This document shows, one piece after another, positions 31,658 to 40,521 of a stretch of 64,000 nucleotides of DNA. The first letter of the stretch is position 1, and each line of letters opens with the position of its first letter. Under the pieces are notes generated by a model. That model ran no database searches, was not told the origin of the DNA, and saw only the letters and a program-made list of their open reading frames with translations. The translations under genes were made by a program, and so were the position numbers. Origin of the DNA: Methanothrix harundinacea (GTDB lineage: Archaea > Halobacteriota > Methanosarcinia > Methanotrichales > Methanotrichaceae); assembly GCA_002506535.1 (NCBI GenBank), contig DAXT01000004.1, forward strand, positions 1-64,000. The letters are read 5' to 3'.

Positions 31658-32946
31658 TAGTCGAAGACGTCCTATGCCCCTTCTGCGGCTGCCTCTGCGA
31701 CGATATAAAGGTCGAGGTGGAGGACGGCCGGATCGTCGGGGTGAAGCGGGCCTGCAGGCTCGGGTCGAGCAAGTTCATGGGCCACGAGAGGATCAGCGGA
31801 CCCATGGTCAGGAGGGATGGAGAGCTCACCGAGACGACCTACGATGAGGCCTACGACCGGGCCGCCCAAATATTGAAGGCGGCCAAGAGGCCTCTCCTCT
31901 ACGGCTGGTGCTCGACGGTCTGCGAGACGGCTAAGAAGGGGATCCTCCTGGCGGAGGAGGTGGGCGGCGTCATCGACTCCACCGCCACCGTCTGCCACGG
32001 CCCCTCCATCATCGGGATCGAGGAGAAGGGGCTCGCCGGCTCGACCCTTGGTCAGGTGAAGAACAGGGCCGACCTGATAGTATTCTGGGGGGCGAACCCC
32101 GCCGAGGCCCATCCCCGCCACACCATGCGGTACTCGTCAAACTCCACAGGGATGTTCACCCCCGAGGGGAGGGGTGGGAGGAAGGTAGTCGTCGTCGACG
32201 TCAGGAGGACGAGGACGGCGAAGAACGCCGACAAGTTCATCCTGATAAGGCCGGGGACCGACTACGAGGTGATCTCAGCCCTGCGGATGATCGTCAAGGG
32301 GAAGGGCGATCTGATACCGGATACGGTGGCGGGTATCCCCAAATCCGACCTCGAAGAGGTGGCGGGGATGATGTTGGCCGCGAAGTTCGGCGCCGTCCTC
32401 ATAGGCCTGGGGCTGACCCACAGCCGGGGGAGGTACAAGAACGTCGACAACGCCTTGTCCCTCGTCGCCGACCTCAACGGCTTCACCAAGTTCGTCGTCT
32501 TGGCCATGAGGGGGCACTACAACGTCGCCGGCTTCGGCCAGGTCTGCGCCTGGGAGACGGGGTATCCCATGGCCGTCGACCTCGCCCGGGGCGCTCCCTA
32601 CTTCAACCCCGGGGAGACGGCCGCCTGCGACCTACTGGCGAGAAAGGAGGCGGACGCCATGATGGTCGTCGCCGCAGACCCGGCTTCTAACTTCCCCAGG
32701 GCGACGGTGGAGGCGATGGCAGAGATCCCGGTGATCCAGGTCGATCCCTTCCCCAACCCCACGACGTTCCTCGCCGACGTGGTGATACCGACGGCCGTCT
32801 GCGGGATCGAGGCCGAGGGGACAGCCTACCGGATGGACGGCCTATCATTGAGGATGAAGAAGGTCGTCGACTCCGGCCTGCCCACGGACGAGGAGGTCGT
32901 GGAGAATATTCTTGATCGAGTGAGGAGGCTCGCCGATGATAATTGA
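31654..32946 (+). CDS. fwdB: Formylmethanofuran dehydrogenase subunit B (catalytic)
   Basis: 430-residue catalytic subunit reducing CO2 to formate, or running in reverse, in the first step of CO2-reducing methanogenesis. The N-terminal 4Fe-4S motif is CPFCGCLCDD (Cys8, 11, 15) with a later Cys34. The metal-ligand position is Cys114 in TVCHGPS, so this is a cysteine, not selenocysteine, isoform. MoCo contacts include WGANPAEAHPRH. It starts with TTG (31654), overlapping fwdD. Tungsten versus molybdenum use cannot be read from sequence. Confidence 0.96.
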   Translation: MIVEDVLCPFCGCLCDDIKVEVEDGRIVGVKRACRLGSSKFMGHERISGPMVRRDGELTETTYDEAYDRAAQILKAAKRPLLYGWCSTVCETAKKGILLAEEVGGVIDSTATVCHGPSIIGIEEKGLAGSTLGQVKNRADLIVFWGANPAEAHPRHTMRYSSNSTGMFTPEGRGGRKVVVVDVRRTRTAKNADKFILIRPGTDYEVISALRMIVKGKGDLIPDTVAGIPKSDLEEVAGMMLAAKFGAVLIGLGLTHSRGRYKNVDNALSLVADLNGFTKFVVLAMRGHYNVAGFGQVCAWETGYPMAVDLARGAPYFNPGETAACDLLARKEADAMMVVAADPASNFPRATVEAMAEIPVIQVDPFPNPTTFLADVVIPTAVCGIEAEGTAYRMDGLSLRMKKVVDSGLPTDEEVVENILDRVRRLADDN

Positions 32947-34621
32947 GGGCGGGATCGTATATGATCCCAAGAACGGTGTCCTCGGAGAGGAGATGGACGT
33001 CTCCATCGAGGACGGCAGAGTCGTCGAAGAGTCCCGGGATGGCGAAAAAATCGATGCCCGGGGGATGCTCGTCTTGCCCGGCGGCGTCGACGCCCACGCC
33101 CACATCGCCGGGGGGAAGGTGAACACCGGCAGGATCATGCGCCCCGAGGACGGGAGGCGGGGGACGGAGCCGAGGACGAAACTTCTGCGGCCTTCCACCG
33201 GCTACACCGTCCCCAACTGCTACGCCATAGGGTACCGCTACGCCCGCCTCGGCTACACCATCGCCTTCGAGGCGGCGACCCCGATCCTGGAGGCGAGGCA
33301 TACCCACGAGGAGCTGGAGGAGATCCCCATCGTGGACAAGGGGGCGCTCACCCTCTTCGGGAACAACTGGGAGGTCCTGGAGTGCGTCAGGGACGGCGAC
33401 CTCGATAAGCTCGCGGCCTTCGTCGCCTGGGGCCTTCGGGCGAGCAGGGGTTACGGCGTCAAGGTGGTGAACCCCGGGGGCGGCGAGGCGTGGGGATTCG
33501 GCGGGAACGTCAAGGGGATCGACGACCCCGTCCCGAGCTTCAACGTCACCCCGAGGGAGATCATAAGGTATCTGATGAAGGCGAACGAGGCCCTCCGCCT
33601 CCCCCACTCCGTCCACCTCCATACCAACAACCTGGGTAAGCCCGGAAACTACGAGACGACCCTCGCGACCCTCCGGGCCGTCGAGGATATCGCCGCCTCC
33701 CGGGACCGGCAAGTCCTCCACGTCACCCACATGCAGTTCTCCGCCTACGGCGGGACCGGATGGAAAGACTTCGAGTCGAAGGCCTCCGAGATCGCCGATT
33801 ACTTCAATAAACACGATCAGTTCACCATGGACATGGGCCAGCTGATCTTCGGGTCCGCCACCACCATGACCGCCGACGCCCCCCTCGAGTACGCAAACGC
33901 CCGCCTCCTCAAGGCGAAGTGGTCGAACCACGACATAGAGCTCGAGGAGTCGAGCGGGGTGGTGCCCATCGTCTACGGGAGGAAGAACCCGATCAACGCC
34001 ATCCAGTGGGCGATCGGCCTGGAGCTGGCCCTCCTGACGGAGGACCCCTGGCAGATGATCATGACGACAGACCACCCCAACGGCGGCCCCTTCGTCAACT
34101 ACCCGGAGGTGATAGCCCTCCTCATGAGCCGACCGAAGAGGGAGGAGGAGCTGGCGACCCTCCACGAACTCGCATCCAAGAGGTCGTCCCTTCCCACCAT
34201 AGAGAGGGAGATGGACTGGAACGAGGTCGCCATCGTGACCAGGGCGGGACCCGCGAAGATCCTGGGGCTCCCCGAGAAGGGGCACCTGGGGGTCGGGGCG
34301 GACGGGGACGTCTCCATCTACGAGATCGACCCGGAGAAGGTCGACCCATCGAGGGACCACAAAGAGGTGAAGGCCGCCCTGGCCAGGGCCAAGTACACCA
34401 TCAAGGGAGGCGAGGTCGTCGTCAGGGACGGCGAGATAGTCGCTGTGCCCCAGGGGAGGACCTACTGGGTCGACGCCTCCGTCCCGGAGGACCAGGCGGC
34501 TAAAGTCGAGGCCGACCTCGCCAGCAAGTTCGCCAAGTACTACAGCATCCAGATGTCAAACTACATGGTCCAGGACGCCTACGTCACCCGTCCACGAGTG
34601 ATCAAGGCGGGGGTGATCTAG
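32936..34621 (+). CDS. fwdA: Formylmethanofuran dehydrogenase subunit A
   Basis: 561-residue amidohydrolase-like subunit that condenses formate with methanofuran amine at a binuclear zinc site. Ligands are visible: DAHAHIAGG (His54, His56), VHLHTNNLGKPGN, HVTHMQFSAYGG and TTDHPNGGPF (catalytic Asp). VKVVNPGGGEAW carries the Lys region expected for carbamylation. It overlaps fwdB by 11 bases. Confidence 0.97.
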   Translation: MIIEGGIVYDPKNGVLGEEMDVSIEDGRVVEESRDGEKIDARGMLVLPGGVDAHAHIAGGKVNTGRIMRPEDGRRGTEPRTKLLRPSTGYTVPNCYAIGYRYARLGYTIAFEAATPILEARHTHEELEEIPIVDKGALTLFGNNWEVLECVRDGDLDKLAAFVAWGLRASRGYGVKVVNPGGGEAWGFGGNVKGIDDPVPSFNVTPREIIRYLMKANEALRLPHSVHLHTNNLGKPGNYETTLATLRAVEDIAASRDRQVLHVTHMQFSAYGGTGWKDFESKASEIADYFNKHDQFTMDMGQLIFGSATTMTADAPLEYANARLLKAKWSNHDIELEESSGVVPIVYGRKNPINAIQWAIGLELALLTEDPWQMIMTTDHPNGGPFVNYPEVIALLMSRPKREEELATLHELASKRSSLPTIEREMDWNEVAIVTRAGPAKILGLPEKGHLGVGADGDVSIYEIDPEKVDPSRDHKEVKAALARAKYTIKGGEVVVRDGEIVAVPQGRTYWVDASVPEDQAAKVEADLASKFAKYYSIQMSNYMVQDAYVTRPRVIKAGVI

Positions 34622-35395
34622 ATGAGGCAGATCGTCATTAAGCCGCGCCGGGGCTTCAGAGTCCCGGTGGAGGCGGAGAGGATAAGCCCCGACGTCTTCG
34701 CCCCCCTGTCCATCGAGGAGATAAGGAGCCTACAGGTCTGGGAGGGGAATAGAAAGGTCACCCTATCGGACCTCTTTGAGATATCAGGTGAAAGTGAACC
34801 CGCGCCGCCTGAGGAGACGGTGATCAGCCTCTCCGGCGACTTCTCCGGGGTGAAGAGGATCGGCGAGAATATGACCTGCGGGAAGATCGCCGTAGCGGGG
34901 GACGTCGGGATGCACGCCGGAAACGGGATGGCCGGCGGGGAGATACTGATCGAGGGGAACGCCGGTGGCTGGCTCGGCCGGGAGATGCGGGGCGGAAAGA
35001 TCGCGGTCCTGGGAGACGCCGGCGACTACGTCGGTGCCGGGTACCGGGGCGAAAGCTGCGGGATGCGCGGCGGCGAGATCAGAATCGAGGGGTCGGCCGG
35101 CGATTATCTCGGCGAGCACCTCTGCGGCGGGACGATCACCGTCGTGGGCGACGCCGGCGACTTTCCGGGGATCGCAAACCGGGGCGGTACGATCGTCATA
35201 GGCGGCGACGCCCACCTCCCCGGAGCCGAGATGGCCAGCGGCACCATCACCGTACGGGGAAGGGCGAGGGTCCTCCCGTCATTCCAGCGGCTGGAGACGG
35301 TGGAGATCGACGGCCTGCGCTTCGACAAATTCTTGGGAGATCTTGTAGACGGGGGGAAGGGGGAGCTTTATGCAGCGTCTGTTGAGGAGGGGTGA
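34622..35395 (+). CDS. fwdC: Formylmethanofuran dehydrogenase subunit C
   Basis: 257-residue GltB-like right-handed beta-helix subunit. Repeated G-x-x-G-x-x-x-G motifs are clear (GGEILIEGNAGGWLG, GGKIAVLGDAGDYVG, GGEIRIEGSAGDYLG, GGTITVVGDAGDF). It begins one base after the fwdA stop. No fwdE, fwdF or fwdG (ferredoxin-like) genes follow, so the iron-sulfur subunits must be encoded elsewhere. Confidence 0.95.
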   Translation: MRQIVIKPRRGFRVPVEAERISPDVFAPLSIEEIRSLQVWEGNRKVTLSDLFEISGESEPAPPEETVISLSGDFSGVKRIGENMTCGKIAVAGDVGMHAGNGMAGGEILIEGNAGGWLGREMRGGKIAVLGDAGDYVGAGYRGESCGMRGGEIRIEGSAGDYLGEHLCGGTITVVGDAGDFPGIANRGGTIVIGGDAHLPGAEMASGTITVRGRARVLPSFQRLETVEIDGLRFDKFLGDLVDGGKGELYAASVEEG

Positions 35396-35470
35396 GGGTG
35401 ACGGTCAGCTTGATAAGTGAGTACCTATCTAGGTCGATGATAGACAAAGGTCATTTTGAGGGGATTTGAA

Positions 35471-36613
35471 TTGATCGACCGGAGCAAGATTTTGGAGATA
35501 CTGGAGGGGTACGACCTCGACGACCCGATGATAGGGGTCGTCGCCTCCCACTCCGCCCTGGACACCTGCGACGGGGCGATCGAGGAGGGGTTTCGGACCC
35601 TCGCGGTATGTCAGAAGGGGAGGGAGAAGACCTACGCCAAGTACTTCAGGACCAACAGGGTAAACGGCAGGGTCGCGACCGGGGTCGTCGACGAGGTCAG
35701 GATCCTGAACAGGTTCACCGACCTTCTCAGAGGAGAGCAGCAGGACGCCCTCTTATCGAAGAGCGTCCTCTTCGTCCCTAACCGGTCCTTCACCTCCTAC
35801 TGCGGCATCGACTCGGTGGAGGACGAGTTCGAGGTCCCCCTCCTGGGGAGCAGAAACCTCCTCCGCTCCGAGGAGAGGGGTGAAGAGCAGGACTACTACT
35901 GGATCCTGGAGAAGGCGGGCCTCCCCTTCCCCGAGACGGTGGAGCCGGAGGAGATCGACGAGCTGGTGATGGTGAAGCTGCCCCATGCCGTCAAGACCCT
36001 GGAGAGGGGGTTCTTCACCGCCGCGAGCAGCGAGGAGTACCGGGAGAAGTCGGATCGGCTCCTGGAACAGGGGGTGATCGACCAGGACGGCCTCGACCTC
36101 GCCCGGATCGAGAGGTACGTCATCGGCCCCGTCTTCAACCTAGACCTATTCTACTCCCCTATCCTCGACCAGATCGAGCTCCTCGGGATCGACTGGCGGT
36201 TTGAATCCTCCCTCGACGGCCACGTCCGCCTCCCCGCCCCCCAGCAGCTCGCCCTCAACGACGCCCAGATAAGCCCTGAGTACACCGTCTGCGGCCACAA
36301 CTCCGCCACCCTCCGGGAGTCCCTCCTGGAGAAGGCCTTCGACCTGGCGGAGAAGTACGTCGAGGCGACGAAGGTCCACTACAGCCCCGGGATCATAGGC
36401 CCCTTCTGCCTCCAGACCTGCGTCGACAAAGACCTCAACTTCTCCATATACGACGTCGCCCCCCGGATCGGCGGCGGCACCAACGTCCACATGGCCGTCG
36501 GCCACCCCTACGGTAACGCCCTCTGGAGGACGAGGATGAGCACCGGAAGAAGGCTGATGAGAGAGGTCAGGATCGCCCTGGAAGAGGACGCCCTCGATAA
36601 GATAGTCACCTGA
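35471..36613 (+). CDS. purP: PurP, formate-dependent AICAR formyltransferase
   Basis: About 380 residues. ATP-grasp enzyme that formylates AICAR with free formate in archaeal purine synthesis, replacing bacterial PurH. Motifs: VASHSALDTCDGAIEEGFRTLAV at the N-terminus, FVPNRSFTSYCGIDSVE and the ATP-grasp FNLDLFYSPI/APRIGGGTNVHMAVGHPYG regions. The TTG at 35471 has GAGGGG 8 bases upstream; a TTG at 35456 is the longer alternative. It lies about 75 bases after fwdC. Confidence 0.93.
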   Translation: MIDRSKILEILEGYDLDDPMIGVVASHSALDTCDGAIEEGFRTLAVCQKGREKTYAKYFRTNRVNGRVATGVVDEVRILNRFTDLLRGEQQDALLSKSVLFVPNRSFTSYCGIDSVEDEFEVPLLGSRNLLRSEERGEEQDYYWILEKAGLPFPETVEPEEIDELVMVKLPHAVKTLERGFFTAASSEEYREKSDRLLEQGVIDQDGLDLARIERYVIGPVFNLDLFYSPILDQIELLGIDWRFESSLDGHVRLPAPQQLALNDAQISPEYTVCGHNSATLRESLLEKAFDLAEKYVEATKVHYSPGIIGPFCLQTCVDKDLNFSIYDVAPRIGGGTNVHMAVGHPYGNALWRTRMSTGRRLMREVRIALEEDALDKIVT

Positions 36614-36629
36614 AGCCTGGACGGGTCAG

Positions 36630-37076
36630 ATGATGAAGGAAATGGAACTCGTCCACGACGACCTCCCCAAGAAGGCGAGAAAGGCGCTGGAGAAGCTGAA
36701 GCGGGCGGGAACGGTCCCCGTCATGGTCTATCCCGCCGTACCGAGACGGCACCAGAGCGAGAAGGAGGCAGCCCTCGCCAGGGTCGGGGCCTTCGACGAG
36801 GAGAAGATAGGAAGCTGGATCGTGGTGACGGATCGGGAGGTCGTCTTCCTCCGCCCCGGCCTTCTGAGGGACAGAGTCGACCGGTTTTCCCTGTCGGAGA
36901 TAACGGGGATAGAGTACGTCAACGAGTTTCAGGACAACACCTTGAAGATCAGGATCAGGGAAGCCGCCGAAGCGGTCCGGTTCTACCACGAGATCGATGG
37001 GGTCAGGTTCTACCGCCACCTCAAAGCCGTCCTCGAAGAGCGGGACCTGATAAAAGAGGCGGGCAAGGAAGGATGA
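36630..37076 (+). CDS. PH-domain-like (YokE/bPH type) protein, unknown
   Basis: 148 residues: a charged helical N-terminus (KKARKALEKLKRAGT), then a compact beta-rich domain with SWIVVTDREVVFLRPGLL, FSLSEITGIEYVNEFQDNTLKIRI and FYRHLKAV, matching prokaryotic pleckstrin-homology-like (YokE-type) folds. Cytosolic; ligand unknown. Start 17 bases after purP, so probably co-transcribed. Confidence 0.7.
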   Translation: MMKEMELVHDDLPKKARKALEKLKRAGTVPVMVYPAVPRRHQSEKEAALARVGAFDEEKIGSWIVVTDREVVFLRPGLLRDRVDRFSLSEITGIEYVNEFQDNTLKIRIREAAEAVRFYHEIDGVRFYRHLKAVLEERDLIKEAGKEG

Positions 37077-37514
37077 CGACGACTCGGGTCGTCGCCCACT
37101 GCCTCTTAAACCCCGAGACGAGGCTTCTTGGCCTTCCCCCGTCGCGTTCGCCCCTGCGGGCCTCACCATCCGGCTCTTATGTCCCGAGGCCGGCCATCTC
37201 GGCCTCGACCGGTGGGCCGTCACCTAAAACCAGATCGATATACCCTCTTACCGGCGGCACCGCCGCGACGTATTCCTCCACCACGCCGACCTGATCGAGC
37301 TCCTCGCAAAGAAGGGCAAGATATCGAGGTCTTCGGCGTCGCGAAAAGCCCCAGCTGCGCCGTCACCTCGACGACGTCTCGCCCCACCGGAGGGGAGATC
37401 CGGCCCCAGGATCACAGCCACATCTCCGGGATGGGGGTCTTCATGGAGGAGGTGGCAGAAGAGTTGGAGAGGAGGGGCGCGCGTTTCCGGCTCGTGGAGG
37501 CGGGAAGGGAATAA
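37073..37514 (+). pseudogene. Decayed DUF523-like / cysteine-rich small protein gene
   Basis: The remnant begins in one frame (MTTTRVVAHCLLNPETRLLGL), shifts near 37135 to a second frame giving PVAFAPAGLTIRLLCPEAGHLGLDRWAVT, meets an in-frame TAA (about 37228), continues NQIDIP and RRDVFLHHADLIELLAKKG, and shifts again near 37318 to DIEVFGVAKSPSC, followed by SGMGVFMEEVAEELERRG. The pattern (HCLLNP, CPE, GVAKSPSC, GVF-EE) resembles archaeal DUF523/thiouracil-desulfurase-like proteins. At least three lesions make it non-functional unless they are assembly errors. Confidence 0.7.
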
Positions 37515-37598
37515 GAGAGCCGCAGAGAGTGCCCAAGAAGAGTGCCCCAGATCCAGGAGACTGATCGGCCCTGATGGGATATCTTTAAAATCAGATCC

Positions 37599-38099
37599 CT
37601 ATAAGATCCCTTCAGCCCTAATCTCCTCAAGCGCCGCCCGGAGGTTCTGGTAGGTCGCCTGGATGTGCTCGGGGATCACCCTCGTGTCCGCGAAGACGGG
37701 CATGAAGTTGCAGTCCCCGGACCACCGGGGTACGACGTGGAGGTGGATGTGGTCGGCGATCCCGGCCCCGGCGCACTCGCCCATGTTGATCCCGATGTTG
37801 AAGCCGTCGGGGTTCATAGTCTTTCGGAGAATCTCGACGGCGAGGTCGGCGAGCTCGAAGAACTCGGCCCTCTCCTCCGCCCTCCACCCGACGAGGGTCG
37901 ATGTATGGCGGCGGGGGACGACCATCATATGGCCGTTGTTGTAGGGGTAGGCGTTCATGATGATGAAGTGGTCTCTTCCCCGAAAGAGGATGAGGTTCTC
38001 GGCGTCCCGGTCCTCATCGATCTTCTCGCAGAAGATGCAGCCTGCAGTCTTGTCGCTTCTGATATACTCCATCCTCCAGGGTGCCCATAAGCTCCTCAA
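37599..38099 (-). CDS. HIT family nucleotide hydrolase/transferase
   Basis: 166 residues, histidine-triad fold of the Ap4A-phosphorylase-like branch. LWAPWRMEYI at the N-terminus, CIFCEKI (Cys pair), PYNNGHMMVVPRRH, and the triad HIHLHVVPRW. Likely cleaves nucleoside phosphoramidate or dinucleotide polyphosphates; substrate unproven. Downstream of purN on the same strand with a 107-base C/T-rich gap. Confidence 0.92.
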   Translation of the reverse strand: MRSLWAPWRMEYIRSDKTAGCIFCEKIDEDRDAENLILFRGRDHFIIMNAYPYNNGHMMVVPRRHTSTLVGWRAEERAEFFELADLAVEILRKTMNPDGFNIGINMGECAGAGIADHIHLHVVPRWSGDCNFMPVFADTRVIPEHIQATYQNLRAALEEIRAEGIL

Positions 38100-38206
38100 G
38101 ATCTCATCCCCCCAAATGCCGCCGTCTCATCTCCCCCTGCCCCATATCCTCGCCCCATCGATATCATCGTCCGTCCTCATCTCCTCCCCCCATACCCCGC
38201 CCAACC

Positions 38207-38833
38207 TCATCTCTCCTCCGCACCATCCGCCCCCTCGAAGACTACCCTTCTTCCCACCACCTTCGGCCTCCCCTCGATGAAGAGCTTCAGCGCCTCGGGG
38301 TAGGCCCTGTACTCCGCCTCCTGGACCCTGGCCTTGAGGCTCTCGCGGGTGTCGCTGTCCCTCACCTCCACGGGGACCTGGTAGATGATGGGACCGTGGT
38401 CCACCTCCTCGTCCACCAGGTGGACCGTCGTCCCCGTCCACCTGACACCGTAGTCGAGGGCCTGCTGGAAGGCGTCCATCCCCCGGAAGGCGGGGAGGAG
38501 GGCGGGGTGGATGTTCATCGTCCTGTTCTTGAACCGCCGGACGAACTGTGGGGATAATATCCTCATATACCCGGTGAGGACGACGAGGTCGACCCCGGCC
38601 ACGTCGAGCTGTTCTGCAAGAAGAGCGTCGTACTCGGCCCGGGAGAGGCCCGAGGGGTCGATGAAGGCGGCCTTTATCCCATAATCCCGGGCTATCCTCA
38701 GGGCCCCGGCTTCCTGCTGGTCCGCCAGGACGACGGCGACCTCGCCTGGGACGTAGCCGCAGCGGCATGCCTCGATGATGTACCTTGTGTTCTCCCCCCT
38801 GCCGGAGGAGACGACCCCGATCCTGGTGGCCAA
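38207..38833 (-). CDS. purN: Phosphoribosylglycinamide formyltransferase (PurN-like)
   Basis: About 208 residues, folate-dependent transformylase of purine step 3. The active-site set is present: NIHPALLPAFRG (Asn and His) and EEVDHGPIIYQ (Asp). The phosphate loop is SSGRGENTRYI rather than the usual GSGGN form, so substrate preference may be modified. An open frame extends to 38911 and would overlap alba; the TTG at 38833 with GGGAG about 10 bases upstream is preferred. Confidence 0.85.
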   Translation of the reverse strand: MATRIGVVSSGRGENTRYIIEACRCGYVPGEVAVVLADQQEAGALRIARDYGIKAAFIDPSGLSRAEYDALLAEQLDVAGVDLVVLTGYMRILSPQFVRRFKNRTMNIHPALLPAFRGMDAFQQALDYGVRWTGTTVHLVDEEVDHGPIIYQVPVEVRDSDTRESLKARVQEAEYRAYPEALKLFIEGRPKVVGRRVVFEGADGAEER

Positions 38834-38864
38834 CGCCGAACCGCTCCCGGGAATAAGCTTGACT

Positions 38865-39134
38865 TCACTTTGAGAGGGTGATCTCGATGGCTGAGACGTT
38901 CGTCTCTCCACGATCGGTATTCAGGGTCTCGGTGGAGATCTGGATATCCTTGACGTGGACGTCGCCGAGGAAGCGGCTCCTGGAGACCTCTGCTACGTCC
39001 ACAGCCCTCGATATCGCCCGCCCCCTGGCCATGATCCTGACCTCTTTGGCGCCGCTGTTGAACTGGGTGACCACCGCCAGTACGTAGTTCATCACTGGTT
39101 TGCTGCCGACGAATACCACATCATCTTCTGCCAT
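38865..39134 (-). CDS. alba: DNA/RNA-binding protein Alba
   Basis: 89-residue archaeal chromatin protein. VFVGSKPVMNYVLAVVTQF (with the Lys at the acetylation-sensitive position), VRIMARGRAISRAVDVAEVSRSRF and the C-terminal beta hairpin are diagnostic. Acts as a dimer coating DNA and binding RNA. Between purN and bud32 on the minus strand. Confidence 0.96.
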   Translation of the reverse strand: MAEDDVVFVGSKPVMNYVLAVVTQFNSGAKEVRIMARGRAISRAVDVAEVSRSRFLGDVHVKDIQISTETLNTDRGETNVSAIEITLSK

Positions 39135-39211
39135 GTATCATCACCACTTCGGAACTAACAGCTCTCGGGTTGATGATAGAGATCGTTTACTACATAAAGT
39201 TAATGATTTCC

Positions 39212-39790
39212 TCAGAGGTATCTCCCCCTCCCCTCGATCTCCCTCACCCGTTTCAGTACATCTCCTGCCCTGGAGTAGGTCCTGGCATAGCCCCGCAAGA
39301 AGGCGTCGACGAGCTCCTCGGAACTGTCGTGAGAGCTCCTGACGGTCTGAAAAAAGACGTGGACGTCCACCCCCTGGGCCTCGAGGCTATGGTCGTGGAA
39401 GGCGAGGCCGAAGTCGATGAAGTAGATCTTCCCGTCCTTGAGGATCATGTTGGAGGTGGTGAGGTCGCCGTGGACGATCCCGCACGCATGTAGCCTTCCC
39501 GCCAGCTCCCCCGCCTTCTCGGATAACGCGGGATCGATCACATCCTTCAGCTTTATGCCATCGATATGCTCCATGGTGAGGCTGAAGTTGTCCACGTCGA
39601 AGATTATCGGGGTCGGAACCCCGCACCTGCGGGCCTCGGAGATCAGCCTGGACTCCATCACCGTCCTCTCCCGCCGGATCCTATCGTCCAGGGGCTTGAG
39701 CCTGTACCCCTTGGGACGCCGCCACTTCGTCACCCGGTCGCCGTCCCTCGTTATCACCGCCTCAGCGCCTCTCCCGATCTCTTCGGCCAT
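39212..39790 (-). CDS. bud32: KEOPS complex kinase/ATPase Bud32
   Basis: 192 residues, minimal atypical kinase of the KEOPS complex required for t6A37 tRNA modification. EIGRGAEAVI (nucleotide loop), HGDLTTSNMI (catalytic loop) and FIDFGLAFHD (DFG). In many archaea it is fused to Kae1; here it is a stand-alone gene and no Kae1 is adjacent. Confidence 0.94.
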   Translation of the reverse strand: MAEEIGRGAEAVITRDGDRVTKWRRPKGYRLKPLDDRIRRERTVMESRLISEARRCGVPTPIIFDVDNFSLTMEHIDGIKLKDVIDPALSEKAGELAGRLHACGIVHGDLTTSNMILKDGKIYFIDFGLAFHDHSLEAQGVDVHVFFQTVRSSHDSSEELVDAFLRGYARTYSRAGDVLKRVREIEGRGRYL

Positions 39791-39940
39791 AGCAAGACAC
39801 CTCCAACCCCCGACGACCTCAGGAGCGCCCGGGGGCCTATCGTCCCGAGGGACGTCAAGATGGGAGAGGTCCGCCTTATGAGATAAAAACCGTTGGGCAT
39901 GGAGAGAAGAGATTTATCCTTTCGAGACATAGGATAGATC

Positions 39941-40417
39941 ATGATTTTCGAGGTCGTCGTCGTCAGCACCTCAAGGCACAATAGGTTCGCAGAAGTCGCA
40001 ACTCCCGAAGAGGCCGAAGACCTCTCGGGAAGGGCGATCTGCGACCGGCTCTCTGCCTGCGGCCGCGATTTCACCTACCGCCTCGTCCCCGACGGGGTGG
40101 AGCCGGTGAGAGAGGCGATCCTCGCCTCAGAGGCCGACGCCGTGGTCCTCTGTGGCGGGACCGGCCTCGCCCCAAAAGATCTGACGATCGAGGCGGCGGA
40201 GCCGCTATTCGATAAGACGATCCCCGGCTTCGGGGAGGTCTTCAGGCACCAGAGCCTGGTGGAGGTGGGGACGAGGGCGATCCTCACCAGGGCCTCGGCA
40301 GGGATCGTCGCGGGAGTCCCCGTCTTCTGCCTTCCGGGATCTCCTCCGGCGGCCCGCCTCGGGATCGACCTGATCCTTGCCGAGATCGATCACATCCTCC
40401 ACCATATTTCAGAATGA
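39941..40417 (+). CDS. moaB: Molybdenum cofactor biosynthesis protein MoaB/MogA
   Basis: 158 residues, adenylates molybdopterin before metal insertion. VLCGGTGLAPKDLTIEAAEPLFDKTIPGFGEVFRHQSL is the conserved substrate loop; the C-terminus has VFCLPGSPPAARLGIDLI. It would serve enzymes such as the FwdB/D module. About 100 bases before the CBS operon; probably separately transcribed, since an AT-rich gap follows. Confidence 0.93.
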   Translation: MIFEVVVVSTSRHNRFAEVATPEEAEDLSGRAICDRLSACGRDFTYRLVPDGVEPVREAILASEADAVVLCGGTGLAPKDLTIEAAEPLFDKTIPGFGEVFRHQSLVEVGTRAILTRASAGIVAGVPVFCLPGSPPAARLGIDLILAEIDHILHHISE

Positions 40418-40521
40418 CAAAATTATAATACATATTGAATCTAAAAGAAAAGGATGCAGTGATCCTTTTATAGAGGGAATCTCTTTAATAAGAACGGCGA
40501 CCTGCCGAGGAGGTGACGTGC

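Noticed and set aside
32687..34360. 557-codon minus-strand frame across fwdB/fwdA
   Set aside because: Antisense artefact; both fwd genes have all catalytic motifs on the plus strand.
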